Assembly (NCBI GenBank): GCA_963732335.1
Contig: CAVSZO010000002.1
Span: forward strand, 1 to 64,000
Direction of reading: 5' to 3'
DNA length: 64,000 nucleotides
From: Desertimonas sp963732335
Lineage (GTDB): Bacteria; Actinomycetota; Acidimicrobiia; Acidimicrobiales; Ilumatobacteraceae
The position numbers were made by a program, and so were the translations under genes. Under the pieces are notes generated by a model, which was not told the origin of the DNA, ran no database searches, and saw only the letters and a program-made list of their open reading frames with translations. Positions 9,795 to 21,198 of the stretch are shown here, in pieces. The number at the start of each line of letters is the position of its first letter. Within the stretch, counting starts at the first letter, position 1.

Positions 9795-10655
9795 ACAGGA
9801 CGCCCTGCAGCCTGCGCCGCCTCAAGGGTGTTCGCCAAGAGGCAGGCGACGGTCATCGGCCCGGTGCCGCCGGGCATCGGCGTGAGCCATCCGGCGACTG
9901 TGCCACGACGTCTGAAGTCGACGTCACCGACGATCCGGCGCTCGGTGCGCGAGACGCCGACGTCGAAGACGGCAGCGCCCGGCTTGACGTGCTCGGCGGT
10001 GATCATCCCCGCCTGCCCGGCGGCGGCGACGAGGATGTCGGCTTCGCGGCAGACAGCGGCGAGGTCGGCGGTGCGGCTGTGGGCGATCGTCACCGTCGGC
10101 ATCGACGCCCTTGCGGGCGAGCAGCAGCGCGAGCGGAGGCCGACGAGCAGACGAACGGCCGACGACGACGGCCCGGCGACCGCTGGTCGGCACCCCGTAG
10201 CGCTCGAGCAGGCGGAGCACGCCGAGCGGCGTGCACGGCACGAGCCCGGACTGCCCCGCACGAGACGCCCATCGACCGCTCGGTGAGACCGTCGACGTCC
10301 TTCTCCGGCGGGATCAGGTCGAGCACCGGATCAGGGTCGAGCGATCCGGGCAGCGGGAGCTGGACGAGGATGCCGTGGACCGACGGATCGGCGGCCAGGC
10401 TCGGCGACCGACCGATTCGACCTCGTCCTGGCTGGCGGTCGCCGGCAACTCGACGTGTGCGCGAGCAGCAGTCCCGCCTTCGCCGCCTGTGCGCTGCTTC
10501 GATACGCACGTACACCTGGCTCGGCCCGTCGTCACCGACGAGCACGGTCGCCAGGCAGACTGCGGCGATCCGGCGGCTTCGACTTATGCCCGAACCGAGT
10601 CGACGGTCTCGTCGCGCAGCGCCTTGCCATCCATCACGATTGCCGTCGAGATCAC
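9791..10655 (-). CDS. folD: Bifunctional methylenetetrahydrofolate dehydrogenase / cyclohydrolase
   Basis: FolD interconverts 5,10-methylene-, methenyl- and 10-formyl-THF with NADP. The GTG start at 10655 gives VISTAIVMDGKALRDETVDS. After indels the conserved signatures appear: VGDDGPSQVYVR, DPSVHGILVQLPLPGSLDPD, IPPEKDVDGL, CTPLGVLRLLERYGVPTSGR, AVVVGRS (NADP loop), ATVTIAHSRTADLA, CREADILVAAAGQAGMITAE and MPGGTGPMTVACLLANTLEA. The length of ~288 residues fits the family. It is unusual that this one-carbon gene sits inside a glycan operon, between an acyltransferase and a WecG-type glycosyltransferase whose start it overlaps (GTGA). It may simply share the transcript, or supply one-carbon units. 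Confidence 0.9.
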
Positions 10656-10744
10656 GCGGGCATCGTACGGCGGCGTCATCGACACCGCAGCCAGATCGGT
10701 ACGTCGTCGCTGCGGGATCACTTCGAATCGAGCGTCAGCCGCTT

Positions 10745-11303
10745 TCAGCGGGCGTCAGGTCCCTCGAGATGGCGGACAACTCGGGCCGGGATGCCCGCCA
10801 CCAAGACATTGTCCTCGACCGAACGGGTCACCACGGCCCCGGCGGCGACGCATCACCCCCTGACCGACCCGAACTCCCGGAAGGACGATCGCCCTGGCAC
10901 CGATCCAGCTGCCTCGACCGATCGTGACCGGCTCGACGATGAACCCCATCGCCCGCCGCTGGGGCAATCCCACCTCGTGGGAGGAGGTGATGATGGCGAC
11001 GTCGTGTCCGATGTACACGTCGTCGGCGATGTCGATTGCACCGGTCGTGTCGAATCGGCATCCGTCGTTGATGAAGCAGTCGACACCGATAGCTGAGACG
11101 CGATGCGGGTGCTCGACCTCCTGCGACACGCAGGCGACCGGCAAAGACCGTTCGCTCACCGATTCGTCACGCCGCCAAGACGGAGCAGGTAATGGCGCAC
11201 ACGGCGCCCCGACCGAGTGGCGGCAGCATCGCCGCACGAGGGCTACAGCGCACGACAACCGCGCGATCCCAGCCAGCGACACCTCCTCCCGCACAGTCGC
11301 CAT
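10745..11303 (-). CDS. Hexapeptide-repeat acyltransferase (frameshifted assembly)
   Basis: The clear part reads VSAIGVDCFINDGCRFDTTG, AIDIADDVYIGHDVAIITSS, HEVGLPQRRAMGFIVEP, then VTIGRGSWIGARAIVLPGVR. It is a left-handed beta-helix with the catalytic-type SSH triplet found in NodL/LacA/WbbJ acetyltransferases. After an indel the end reads EDNVLVAGIPARVVRHLEG-like, stopping at 10745. The N-terminal ~60 residues (from ATG 11303, MATVREEVSLAGIARL, then after indels SGRRVRHYLLRLGG) match the helical lead-in of this group. It is first in the operon with folD, the WecG-type and GT2 glycosyltransferases and the UGM-like protein. It probably O-acetylates the repeat unit of that glycan. Confidence 0.75.
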
Positions 11304-11531
11304 CGCTGCAGCGATCTTGTTCACCCGTGCCGCGACCTCCCGTTGCCAGGCACGAAGCGGCGACCGATTGATCCCGAGCCAGCCGCCGCTCTGCTGTGGC
11401 CGGCAAGCGTACTGGCCACCATCCCTTGGACGATGCCGACTCATGACCCGAACTCGGACTCTGCGGAATAGCGTGACGCGGCGTGGACCACCTCCTCTCC
11501 GTCCATCGCCCCCGCCGACGGCCGCCTCGGC
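11304..11531. promoter_or_regulatory. Divergent promoter region between acyltransferase operon and inositol-phosphate synthase
   Basis: A 228-base gap with genes reading away on both sides. It should contain promoters for the minus-strand glycan operon and for the inositol-3-phosphate synthase, but I see no convincing hexamer pair or dyad. The first ~20 codons upstream of the synthase GTG already look coding (TTSSPSIAPADGRLG), so the true start of that gene may lie inside this stretch. Confidence 0.3.
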
Positions 11532-12812
<1,281 letters not shown>

Positions 12813-12830
12813 TCGGAGCGTCCGCTGCAT

Positions 12831-12896
12831 GGAGTGTCACGTGCCGGGAATCCGGCACGTGGCACTCCGATGGCAGCAAACACTCCAATCGGAGTG
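12831..12896. terminator. Bidirectional hairpin terminator between ino1 and the substrate-binding gene
   Basis: Arms 12831-12847 and 12852-12868 pair over 17 bp with one mismatch (a G-U in RNA) around a 4-base GAAT loop. A second small hairpin follows: CACTCC at 12881-12886 pairs with GGAGTG at 12891-12896. Both lie in the 89-base gap between convergent stops at 12812 and 12902, so the structure can serve both strands. There is no T-run, as is usual in high-GC actinobacteria. Confidence 0.7.
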
Positions 12897-12901
12897 CGGA
12901 G

Positions 12902-14786
12902 CTACATGTAGCCGACGTCGGTCCAGATCGCCGGGAGCATGAAGCCGAAGGCGCCGAAGTTGGCGAGGTTGGCGTTCGTCGCCCACAGATCGGGACGCTG
13001 GTACAGCGGGATCGTGTGGGCGTACTCCCACAGGATCACGTCGATCTCGTTGGCGATCGCCGCCCGCTCGGTGTCGTCGACGGTCGTCGCCAACTCGGCG
13101 AGCAGCGGATCGAGCTCGGGGATGTTGGAGAACCCGAAGTTGCTCTCCGAGCCGTTGCCGAACAGCTGGTCGAGCCCGCGGAACGGGAACGGCGTGCCGG
13201 CCCACGAGAACGCCATCATCTCGAACTCCCCGGCGACGAGGATGTTGCCCCACTCCTGCAGCGACATGTCGACGATCTCGACCTCGATGCCGACCTCGGC
13301 GAGCTGGGCCTGGACGAGCTGGGCCTCGTTCTCCGACACCGGCACGCCGACGATCTGCGAGTGGCGGACGGTCAGGCGCTGGCCGTCCTTCTCCCGCACG
13401 CCGTCGGCCCCGGCGACCCAACCGTTCTCCTCGAGCAGCGCCATCGCCCCGTCGGGGTTGTACGTGCCGAACTCACCGGAGTTGTCGACGTAGAACGGCG
13501 AGTTCTCGACGAACACGTGGCTGCCCAGCGGCTTCGCCGGCCACGGGATGCCGGCGAGGTCGGACACGCCGATGGCGGCGCGGTCGAGCGACATCTGGAT
13601 CGCCTGGCGGACCACCTGGTCCTGGATCAGGCCGCCGTTGGGACCGGAGTTCAACGTCACGTGACGCCAGTTCGGACCTGCGGCGGCGCGGATCTCGGCG
13701 CCCGGCGTGTTGAACGCCAGGGCGTAGCCGTTGGGGTCGGGACCGATGTCGAACGAGTCGATCTCGTTGTTGGCGAATGCCTGCGGCGTCGCGTCCTCGC
13801 TGATCACGGTGAACTGGATCGAGTCGAGCAACGGCTCGAGCGCCCCACCAGGTGTCGCTCGGCACGAGCTCGACGATCTGCGCCGCCTCGTCGTAGGAGC
13901 CGACCTCGAACGGACCGGTCATCCAGTCGTTGTTGATCGGGCCGACCCACCCGGTGTTGTACGTCTCCGGATCGGCGTAGGACGCAGCCGGGGCGAGGGG
14001 CGAGAACAGCGCCTCGTGGTCGGGGTACGGCTGGCAGAACGTGACGACGACCTCGAACTCGTCGGCGCCCTGTTCCACCGACGTGATCAGGTCGTAGCCC
14101 TCCTTCGACACGACCTGGAACTCCGGGTTCAACCCGCTGAGGGCGTTCCACGTCGCCTGCCAGTCGGCGGCCGTGATCGGGCTGCCGTCGTGCCACACCG
14201 CCTCCGGGTTGAGCGTGTACGTCAGCGTGAGGTGGTCGTCGGACTCGGCGAACTCGAGCACGTAGTCGGCGTTGAGCGTGGCGACACCCTCGTTGTCGAT
14301 CAGCCACGGGAAGTAGGTCATCGGCTGCAGCACGTTGGAGAAGTCGCTCTCGTTGCCGTCTGGATGGTTGGGGTTCCAGTTCTCGGCGAGCGAGGCGACC
14401 TGCAGGCGCAACGTCCCGCCCTGCTGCAGGCTGTCGCGCGGCTGCGGGTTGATGTTGATCGTGGCGTCGGCATCGAGCTCGCTGACGTTCTCCGGCAGCG
14501 TCGCCGGTGGCGCCGTCTCGACCGGTGCTGGTTCGGTCGTCTGCGGCGGCAGCGGCGGTGGTCTGCGGGGCAGCTGCAGCCGTCGTCTCGACGGCCGCCG
14601 GCAGCCTCCGTCGTCGCCGGCACAGTCGTCGCTGCGGCGGCCGCCGCAGCGATGTCGCGGGGGCACTCCCCGCCGGCGGATCCGCCGGGTTCGGTCGTCG
14701 CCCCTGCCGGAACGGCGCCACCCACACGCCATCGTCACCGCCGCAATCAGCGCCGTCGCCGCGGCACGCCTCTCGTCCGTCGTCAT
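12902..14786 (-). CDS. ABC transporter substrate-binding protein, SBP_bac_5 (dipeptide/oligopeptide) family, copy 1
   Basis: An exported receptor of about 620 residues for a Dpp/Opp importer. MTTDERRAAATALIAAVTMA is a signal peptide, possibly a lipoprotein type ending in Cys. A low-complexity Ala/Thr/Pro linker follows (GGECPRDIAAAAAAATTVP). The mature domain begins GGTLRLQVASLAENWNPNHP and has TLNPEAVWHDGSPITAADWQ, the SBP_bac_5 signature region. IRAAAGPNWRHVTLNSGPNG, VVRQAIQMSLDRAAIG and AMALLEENGW follow; the protein ends FMLPAIWTDVGYM. Indels lie near 13836 and in the linker near 14560-14700. A GGGAGG ribosome-binding site precedes ATG 14786. It is last in the dpp operon, about 207 bases after a close paralogue. 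Confidence 0.85.
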
Positions 14787-14993
14787 CGCGCCCTCCCAGT
14801 TGCCACGTCGTGTGGTGGTCGCACGCTAAGACGGCACCGGCCGGCCGGCTTGAACGGCGTTGCGCGGTCGTCTGCGTAAGCATGCGTGCCCGCCGACGGC
14901 TTACACGCTTACACTCGGAGCGAGTCGGACACGCGGGAGGGCCCGGCGGTCGTGACCGCCGGGCCCTCCGGTTGTGGATGAGTGAGCGTCAGC
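14787..14993 (-). promoter_or_regulatory. Spacer between the two substrate-binding genes, candidate promoter for copy 1
   Basis: Reading on the minus strand, the stop of copy 2 is followed by a strong hairpin and then about 140 bases up to the GGGAGG of copy 1. The 8-mer GCTTACAC occurs twice in tandem at 14900-14915 (plus-strand text), and a related GCGTAAGC lies at 14873-14880. These could be binding sites for a regulator or part of a promoter giving copy 1 its own expression. No certain -10/-35 pair is visible. Confidence 0.35.
14936..14969 (-). terminator. Hairpin terminator after substrate-binding copy 2
   Basis: Perfect 16-bp stem: arm 14936-14951 pairs with 14954-14969 around a 2-base centre. 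It begins 25 bases after the stop of copy 2 on the minus strand. No T-tract follows. It probably lowers transcription into copy 1 or protects the upstream mRNA 3' end. Confidence 0.7.
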
Positions 14994-16892
14994 TCACATG
15001 TAGCCGACGTCGGTCCAGATCGATCGGCGTCTGGAAGCCGAAGGCGCCGAAGTTGGCGAGCTCGGCGTTCGGTCGCCGACCAGCTCGGGACGCTGGTACA
15101 GCGGGATCGTGTGACCGTACTCCCACAGGATCACGTCGATCTCGTTGGCGATCGCCGCCCGCTCGGTGTCGTCGACCGTGGCGGCCAGCTCGGTCGATCA
15201 GCGGCGTCGATCTCGGGGATGTCGGAGAAGCCGAAGTTGCTGTCCGAGCCGTTGCCGTACAGCTGCTGCACGCCGCGGAACGGGAACGGCGTGCCCGATC
15301 CACGAGAACGCCATCATCTCGAACTCGCCGGCGACGAGCATGTTGCTGAAGTCCTGCAGCCGACATGTCGACGATCTCGACCTCGATGCCGACCTCGGCG
15401 AGCTGGCTCTGGACGAGCTGGGCCTCGTTCTCCGACACCGGCACGCCGACGATCTGCGAGAAGCGGACGGTCAGGCGCTGGCCGTCCTTCTCGCGCACGC
15501 CGTCGGCGCCGGCGACCCAGCCGTTCTCCTCGAGCAGCGCCATCGCCGCCGTCGGGGTTGTACGTGCCGAACTCACCGGCGTTGTCGACGTAGAACGGCG
15601 AGTTCTCGACGAAGATGTGGTTGCCCAGCGGCTTCGCCGGCCACGGGATGCCGGCGAGGTCGGACACGCCGATGGCGGCCCGGTCGAGCGACATCTGGAT
15701 CGCCTGGCGGACGACCTGGTCCTGGATCAGGCCACCGTTGGGGCCCGAGTTCAGCGTGACGTGACGCCAGTTCGGGCCGGCGGCGGCGCGGATCTCGGCG
15801 CCCGGCGTGTTGAACGCCAGGGCGTAGCCGTTGGGGTCGGGACCGATGTCGAACGAGTCGATCTCGTTGTTGGCGAACGCCTGCGGCGTGGCGTCGGGGC
15901 TGATCACCGTGAACTGGATCGAGTCGAGCAGCGGCGCGGCGCCCCACCACGTGTCGCTCGGCACCAGCTCGACGAATCTGGGCGGCGTCGTCGTACGTGC
16001 CGACCTCGAACGGACCGGTGAACCAGTCGTTGTTGATCGGGCCGACCCAGCCGGTGTTGAACGTCTCCGGATCGGCGACCGACTCGGCCGGGCCGATCTC
16101 CGAGAACAACGCCTCGTAGTCGGGGTACGGCTCGCAGAACGTGACGACGACCTCGAACTCGTCGGCGCCCTGCTCGACGGACGTGATCAGGTCGTAGCCC
16201 TCCGTCGGCGACGACCTGGAACTCGGGGTTGAGGCCGTTCAGCGCGTTCCACGTCGGCCTGCCAGTCCGCGGCGGTGATCGGGTCGCCGCTGTGCCACAC
16301 GGCCTCCGGGTTGAGCGTGTACGTCAGCGTCGAGGTGGTCCTCGGACTCCGTCGAACTCGAGCACGAAGTCAGGGTTGAGCGTCGCGATCGCCCTCGGCG
16401 TCGATGAGCCACGGGAAGTACGCCATCGGCTCGAGCACTGTCGTCGAAGTCGCGCTCGTTGCCGTCGGGGTGGTCGCGGGTTCCAGTTCTCGGCGAGCGA
16501 GCCGACCTCGAGGCGCAACGTCCCGCCCTGCTGCAGGCTGTCACGCGGCTGCGGGTTGATGTTGCTCGTCGCCTCGGCGTCGAGCTCGGTGACGTTCTCC
16601 GGCAGCGTCGGCGGCGGCGCCGTGGTCACCGGGCGCGGCGGTGGTCTCCGGGGCGGCTGCCGCGGTGGTCGCCGGGGCGGCGGCGGCGGTCGTCGCCGGG
16701 GCCGCCGTCGTCTCCGGGACGGTCGTCGTCGCAGCTGCTGCTGCGGCGGCGATGTCGCGTGGGCATTCGCCTCCACCACCGGCAGGCTCGCTCGGCGGCG
16801 TCGTTGCCAGCGCTGCTGCTGCCGACGCCGAAGGCGACGGCAAGCGAAGCGATGAGCGCCGCCCTGAAGGCGGTGCCTCTCTTTCGTGTCAT
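14994..16892 (-). CDS. ABC transporter substrate-binding protein, SBP_bac_5 family, copy 2 (frameshifted assembly)
   Basis: A paralogue of copy 1 with near-identical blocks: DQVVRQAIQMSLDRAAIG, FNTPGAEIRAAAGPNWRH, ENSPFYVDN, LLEENGWVAGADGVREKDGQ. Its signal peptide differs (MTRKRGTAFRAALIASLAVA) and its Ala/Thr/Pro linker is longer and more repetitive (TTAAAAPATTAAAAP). At the C-terminus copy 1 has FMLPAIWTDVGYM while copy 2 reads FQTPIDLDRRRLHVS in a shifted frame, that is TPIDLDVGYM after correction. Around eight indels break the frame between 15000 and 16500. It directly follows the fused ATPase gene, so it is likely the main receptor of this importer, with copy 1 giving a second specificity. 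Confidence 0.8.
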
Positions 16893-17001
16893 TCAATCCC
16901 TCCAATTGGTCCGGTGGCAGATCGACAACGTAGTCGACCGGCCCTTGTTGCTTTCACTCCCCCGGCGGCCGACGGCTCGTCGCGGCGGAACGAAACCTGT
17001 G

Positions 17002-19112
17002 TCAGAACACGCTGACCACTTCTTGGTAGTGGCAGGCGGCCTGGTGATCTGCCGCCGACGCCCGCAGGCTCGGGTCTTCCTCGATGCAGCGCAGCTGCTC
17101 GCCCTCGGTGAGCGTGAGGAACTTCGGGCACCGCGTCCGGAAACGACATCCCGACGGACGCTCGAGCGGGCTGGGCAGGTCGCCCTTGAGGAGGATCCGC
17201 GCCCGCGTCCGCTCCTTCTCCGGGTCGGGGATCGGCACCGCCGACAGCAGCGCCTGGGTGTACGGGTGCGTCGGCGCGATCGAACACGGAGTCGACGTCG
17301 CCGATCTCGACGATCCGTCCGAGGTACATCACGGCGACGCGGTCGGCGATGTGGCGGACGACGGCGAGGTCGTGGGCGACGAACAGGTACGAGAGGCCGA
17401 GCTCGGCGCGGAGCTGGTCGAGGAGGTTGATGACGCCGGCCTGGATCGACACGTCGAGGGCGGCGACCGGCTCGTCGAGGACGATCAGCTTGGGCTCGAG
17501 GGCGAGCGCTCTGGCGATGCAGATGCGCTGGCGCTGCCCGCCGGAGAAGTGCTGCGGGTAGCGGTTGGCGTGACTCGGCTCGAGGCCGACGAGCTTCAAC
17601 AGCTCGTCGACGCGCTTGCCGATCGCCTCCTTGTCGACAGCCGTGGGCGCGCAATCGGCTCGGCGAGGACGTCGAACACCGGCAGCCGCGGGTCGAGCGA
17701 CGCCATCGGGTCCTGGAACACGACCTGCAGGTCGCGACGGATCGCCTTGCGCTGAGCGCGTGTCTGCAGCTCCTCGGTGGTCTTGCCGAGGACGACGATC
17801 TGTCCCTGCTGCGGCTTGACGAGGTCGAGGATCTGCAGCAGCGTCGTCGTCTTGCCGCAGCCGGACTCGCCGACGAGGCCGAGCGTCTCGCCCTCGCGGA
17901 TGTCGAGGTCGACGCCGTCGACGGCGTGCACCGTGCCGATGCGCTTCTTGAACACGGCGCCCTTGGTGAGCGGGAACTCCTTGACGAGCCCGTCGATGCG
18001 CAGGACCTCGGTGCGCTGCTCCCTCGGCAGCCTGGCGACCGGAGGCTCGCCGAGCTCGGGAAGCTGGTAGATGTCGCGGAAGCCGAGCGAGCCGGCGGCG
18101 ATCTCGCCGCTGCGGATGCACGCGGCGCGGTGACCGGGCGTCGACCTCGAGCAACTCCGGCTCGGCGGCGTTGCACGTCCTCGATCGCCATCGGGCAGCG
18201 CGGCACGAACTTGCATCCCGGCGGCAGGTTCAACGGCGACGGCGGGTTGCCCTCGATCGGCACCAGCGCCCGCTTCTCGGCCTCGTCGAGGCGCGGCACC
18301 GAGCCGAGCAGGCCGATCGTGTACGGCATCCGCGGGCGGTAGTACACGTCGTCGACCGTTCCCGTCTCGACGGAGCGCCCGGCGTACATCACCTGGACGC
18401 GGTCGGCGATCCCGGCGACGACACCGAGGTCGTGGGTGATCATGATCACCGCCGCGCCGGTCTCCTTCTGGGCCAGCTTGAGCACGTCGAGGACCTGCGC
18501 CTGGATCGTCACGTCGAGCGCCGTCGTCGGCTCGTCGGCGATGATCACGTCGGGGTCGTTGGCGATCGCCATGGCGATCATCACCCGCTGGCGCATCCCG
18601 CCGGAGAACTCGTGAGGGAACGACTTGACGCGCAGCTTGGCGTTGGGGATCCCGACGATCTCGAGCAGCTCGACGGCCCGCTTCTCCGCCGCCGACCTGG
18701 ACAGGTCCTGGTGGACCTGCAGCGCCTCGATGAGCTGGAAGCCGACGGTGTAGATCGGCGTGAGCGCCGACAGCGGGTCCTGGAAGACCATCGCCAGCTC
18801 GTGCCCGCGGATCTTCGTCATCCGCCCGTCGCTCTTGCCGAGCAGCTCCTCGCCGTGCAGCGTGATCGAGCCGGTGACCTTGGCGTTCGGCGGCAGCAGG
18901 CCCATGATCGCCAGCGAGGTGACCGACTTCCCCGAGCCGGACTCGCCGACGATGCCGAGCACCTCGCCGGTGGCCAGATCGAAGTCGACGCCGCGGACCG
19001 CCTTGACGACGCCGTCCTCGGACGGGAACTCGACGTGCAGGTCGCTTGACGCTGAGGACCGTGCCCGTCGTTGTCTTGCGCTGCTTCGGGCGCTACTGCG
19101 ACGCTCGCTCAA
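17002..19112 (-). CDS. Fused dipeptide/oligopeptide ABC transporter ATP-binding protein (DppD-DppF type)
   Basis: Two ABC ATPases in one chain of ~700 residues. The first half has GIVGESGSGKS (Walker A), FSGGMRQRVMIAMAIANDP (signature), VIIADEPTTALDV (Walker B) and the oligo-HPY Cys segment CKFVPRCPMAIED. After two close indels (18140-18180) the frame continues without a stop through GHRAACIRSGEIAAGSLGFR into the second half. This half has GLVGESGCGKT, QHFSGGQRQRICIARAL, LIVLDEPVAALDV and CRFRTRCPKFLTL. Fused DppDF proteins are known in actinobacteria. The TTG at 19112 lies just behind the permease stop; the first residues are uncertain because an indel lies near 19045. It powers the DppBC permease. 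Confidence 0.88.
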
Positions 19113-19115
19113 GCT

Positions 19116-20070
19116 CTAGGCCTTCCCGCCGGACTGGGAGCTCGGGTCGAAGGCGTCGCGCAGGCCGTCGCCGATGAAGTTGATGGCCAGCACCATGAAC
19201 ACGAGGAAGCCGGCGCCACCGGCGAAGACCCACGGGAACGTCGTCGCCATCCGCGCGCCCTCGGCGATGACGGTGCCGAGGGACACCTCCGGCGAGCGGA
19301 TGCCGAAGCCGAAGAACGACAGGCTCGTCTCGGCGATGACGGCGGCGGCGATCGCCAGCGTGGCGTCGATGATCAGCAGCGACGCGACGTTGGGGAGGAT
19401 GTGGCGGACGATGATCTCGGTCCGCGGACGCCCATGTACTTGGCCGCGGTGACGTACTCGCGGTCGCGCACCGACATCGTCAGGCTGCGCACGATCCGTG
19501 CCGACAGCATCCAGCTGAGGGCCATCAGCCAGAACGCCAGCCAGATCGCCAGGTTGGCGTTGATGTTGCGCATGAACAGGGCGATGATCAGGAAGGCGGG
19601 CAGCACCAGCAACAGGTCGATCGTCCACAGCGAGACGCGCTCGAACCAGCCGCCGAAGTAGGCGGCGAACGACCCGACGATCGCCGCGATCGTCGTCGCC
19701 CCGACGCCGACGACGAGGCTGATCAGCATCGACACGCGAAGACCCTGCAGGCTCATCGCCAGCACGTCGCGGCCCGCCTGGGTGGTCCCCAGCTTGTGGC
19801 TCCAGCTCGGACCCTGGAGGAACGCCGTCTGGTCGAGCTCGGTGTAGTGCCAGTCGGTGAGCAGCTTCGGGCCGAAGATCGCCAGGAAGATCAGCAGCAC
19901 GTACATGAACACGCCGAGCGACGGCGGTCTTGTTGCGCAGGAAGCGGCGCAGCAGCAGCGCCCGGCGGCTGAGGTGCTTGGTCCGCGCCTCCTCGTCGAG
20001 CTCGGTCGGGGCAGTCGGCGAGGTGCTCGGCGGCATCGGCCTCGGTGGCGAGCACATCATGGTTCGCCAT
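19116..20070 (-). CDS. Dipeptide/oligopeptide ABC transporter permease, DppC type (frameshifted assembly)
   Basis: MANHDVLATEADAAEHLA from ATG 20070 leads after an indel into TELDEEARTKHLSRRALLL. FMYVLLIFLAIFGPKLLTDW is the first membrane segment. LGTTQAGRDVLAMSLQGLRV is the DppC/OppC signature (GTDxxGRDv). VGVGATTIAAIVGSFAAYFG and LLLVLPAFLIIALFMR are further helices. The EAA loop region reads YMGVRG, then IIVRHILPNVASLLII, and the end LGTVIAEGARMATTFPW matches the family. Breaks lie near 19425, 19930 and 20025. It forms the channel with DppB, 10 bases upstream. Confidence 0.87.
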
Positions 20071-20079
20071 GCCGCCTCC

Positions 20080-21062
20080 TCAGCTCACCCGCACCCGCGG
20101 GTCGAGCATCACGACGAAGATCTCGGAGAGGATCGCTCCGACGAAGAACGTCACCGCGCCGAAGGCGGCGACGGCGACGGCACCGTTGACGTCCTGACCG
20201 CCGATCGAGGTGACGAGGTACTCGCCCATCCCGTGCCAGCCGAACAACGTCTCGGTGAACGTCGCCCCCGTGAACACGGCGGCGAGGGAGAAGGCGAACA
20301 GCGTGCCCGACCGGGATCAGCGCCGTCCGCAGGGCGTGCTTGAACACGGCCCGCCGCTTGGTCAGCCCCTTCGCCCGGGCCGTGCGGACGTAGTCGGCGT
20401 GCAGCGTGTCGAGCATCAGGTTGCGCTGGTAGCGGCTGTAGATCGGCGATCAACGGGAGCGCCAGGGTGAGCGTCGGGAGCAGCAGGTGCTCGCCGCGGT
20501 CGAGCATGCGCGTGAGGAACGGCCCCTCGCGCACTCCCGCTCTCGCCGAGGAACTCCCACTGGAAGTCGAAGGCCCGGCCGAGGCGGATCGTGATGATCT
20601 GCAGCACGACGGCGATGCACGAACGTCGGGGTGGAGATCAGGACGAGCGACCACAGCGTGACGAGCCGGTCCTGACGACTTGTACTGCTTCGTCGCCGTC
20701 CAGGCGCCGAGGAGGATGCCGCTGATGGCGCCGATGAGGAAGCCGCCGATGACGAGCCGGAAGCTCACCGGGACGCGGTTGGCGATCTCGTCGTTGACCG
20801 AGCCGGACTTCGGCTTCTCGCCCCAGTCGCCGTGAACGACGCCGGTGAGCCAGTCCCAGTAGCGGCTGAGCGATGGCTCGTCCGGGTTGAGGTTCTTGTC
20901 CGACAGCGAGGCGTTGATGCTGTCCCAGTCGAGGTTCGGGTTGGTGATGTCGTAGAGGAGCAGCGGGTTGAGCCGGCTGGCGGCGAGGAAGTAGGCAAGC
21001 GTCACGGCGACGAAGAACATGATCATGTAATTGATCAGTCGCTTGAGCAGGTACTTCCCCAA
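20080..21062 (-). CDS. Dipeptide/oligopeptide ABC transporter permease, DppB type (frameshifted assembly)
   Basis: The TTG start at 21062 (LGKYLLKRLINYMIMFFVAV) is chosen because GGAGGG sits just upstream and the family begins with this membrane helix. A large loop (SLSRYWDWLTGVVHGDWGEK) precedes FRLVIGGFLIGAISGILLGA. Later, YVRTARAKGLTKRRAVFKHA is the cytoplasmic EAA loop, and VFTGATFTETLFGWHGMGEY is the conserved permease end motif. The last helix reads AAFGAVTFFVGAILSEIFVV, ending DPRVRVS. Indels lie near 20310, 20450, 20560, 20620 and 20680. It is first gene of the operon dppB-dppC-dppDF-SBP2-SBP1. Confidence 0.88.
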
Positions 21063-21198
21063 CCCAACCCTCCATCAGTCCACGACACAGTCCCCAACCT
21101 GTGCGCACGTGCCAGGCTAGTACCGGGCGCAGAGACTAGGCGTCGCGCCGGCCCGTGGCGGAACAGCGGCGCGCCGGATTTCGCAAAACTGGAACAGT
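21063..21198 (-). promoter_or_regulatory. Upstream region of the dpp operon
   Basis: A 136-base gap before dppB. TAGCCT at about 21115-21120 and TAGTCT at about 21133-21138 (minus strand) are candidate -10 boxes, but no good -35 partner is visible. A GGAGGG Shine-Dalgarno stretch at 21069-21074 serves the TTG start of dppB. Confidence 0.35.

Noticed and set aside
1..11400. A run of true pseudogenes in the first 11 kb
   Set aside because: Every break is a 1-2 base indel with intact motifs on both sides, and essential-type genes elsewhere show the same; assembly error explains it better.
14520..16780. Ala/Thr/Pro coding repeats as tandem DNA repeats or a CRISPR array
   Set aside because: They are linker codons of the two substrate-binding proteins, irregular in length, with no spacers.
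14994..16892. Substrate-binding copy 2 as a pure assembly duplicate of copy 1
   Set aside because: Signal peptide, linker, C-terminus and many synonymous bases differ, so two real genes are more likely.
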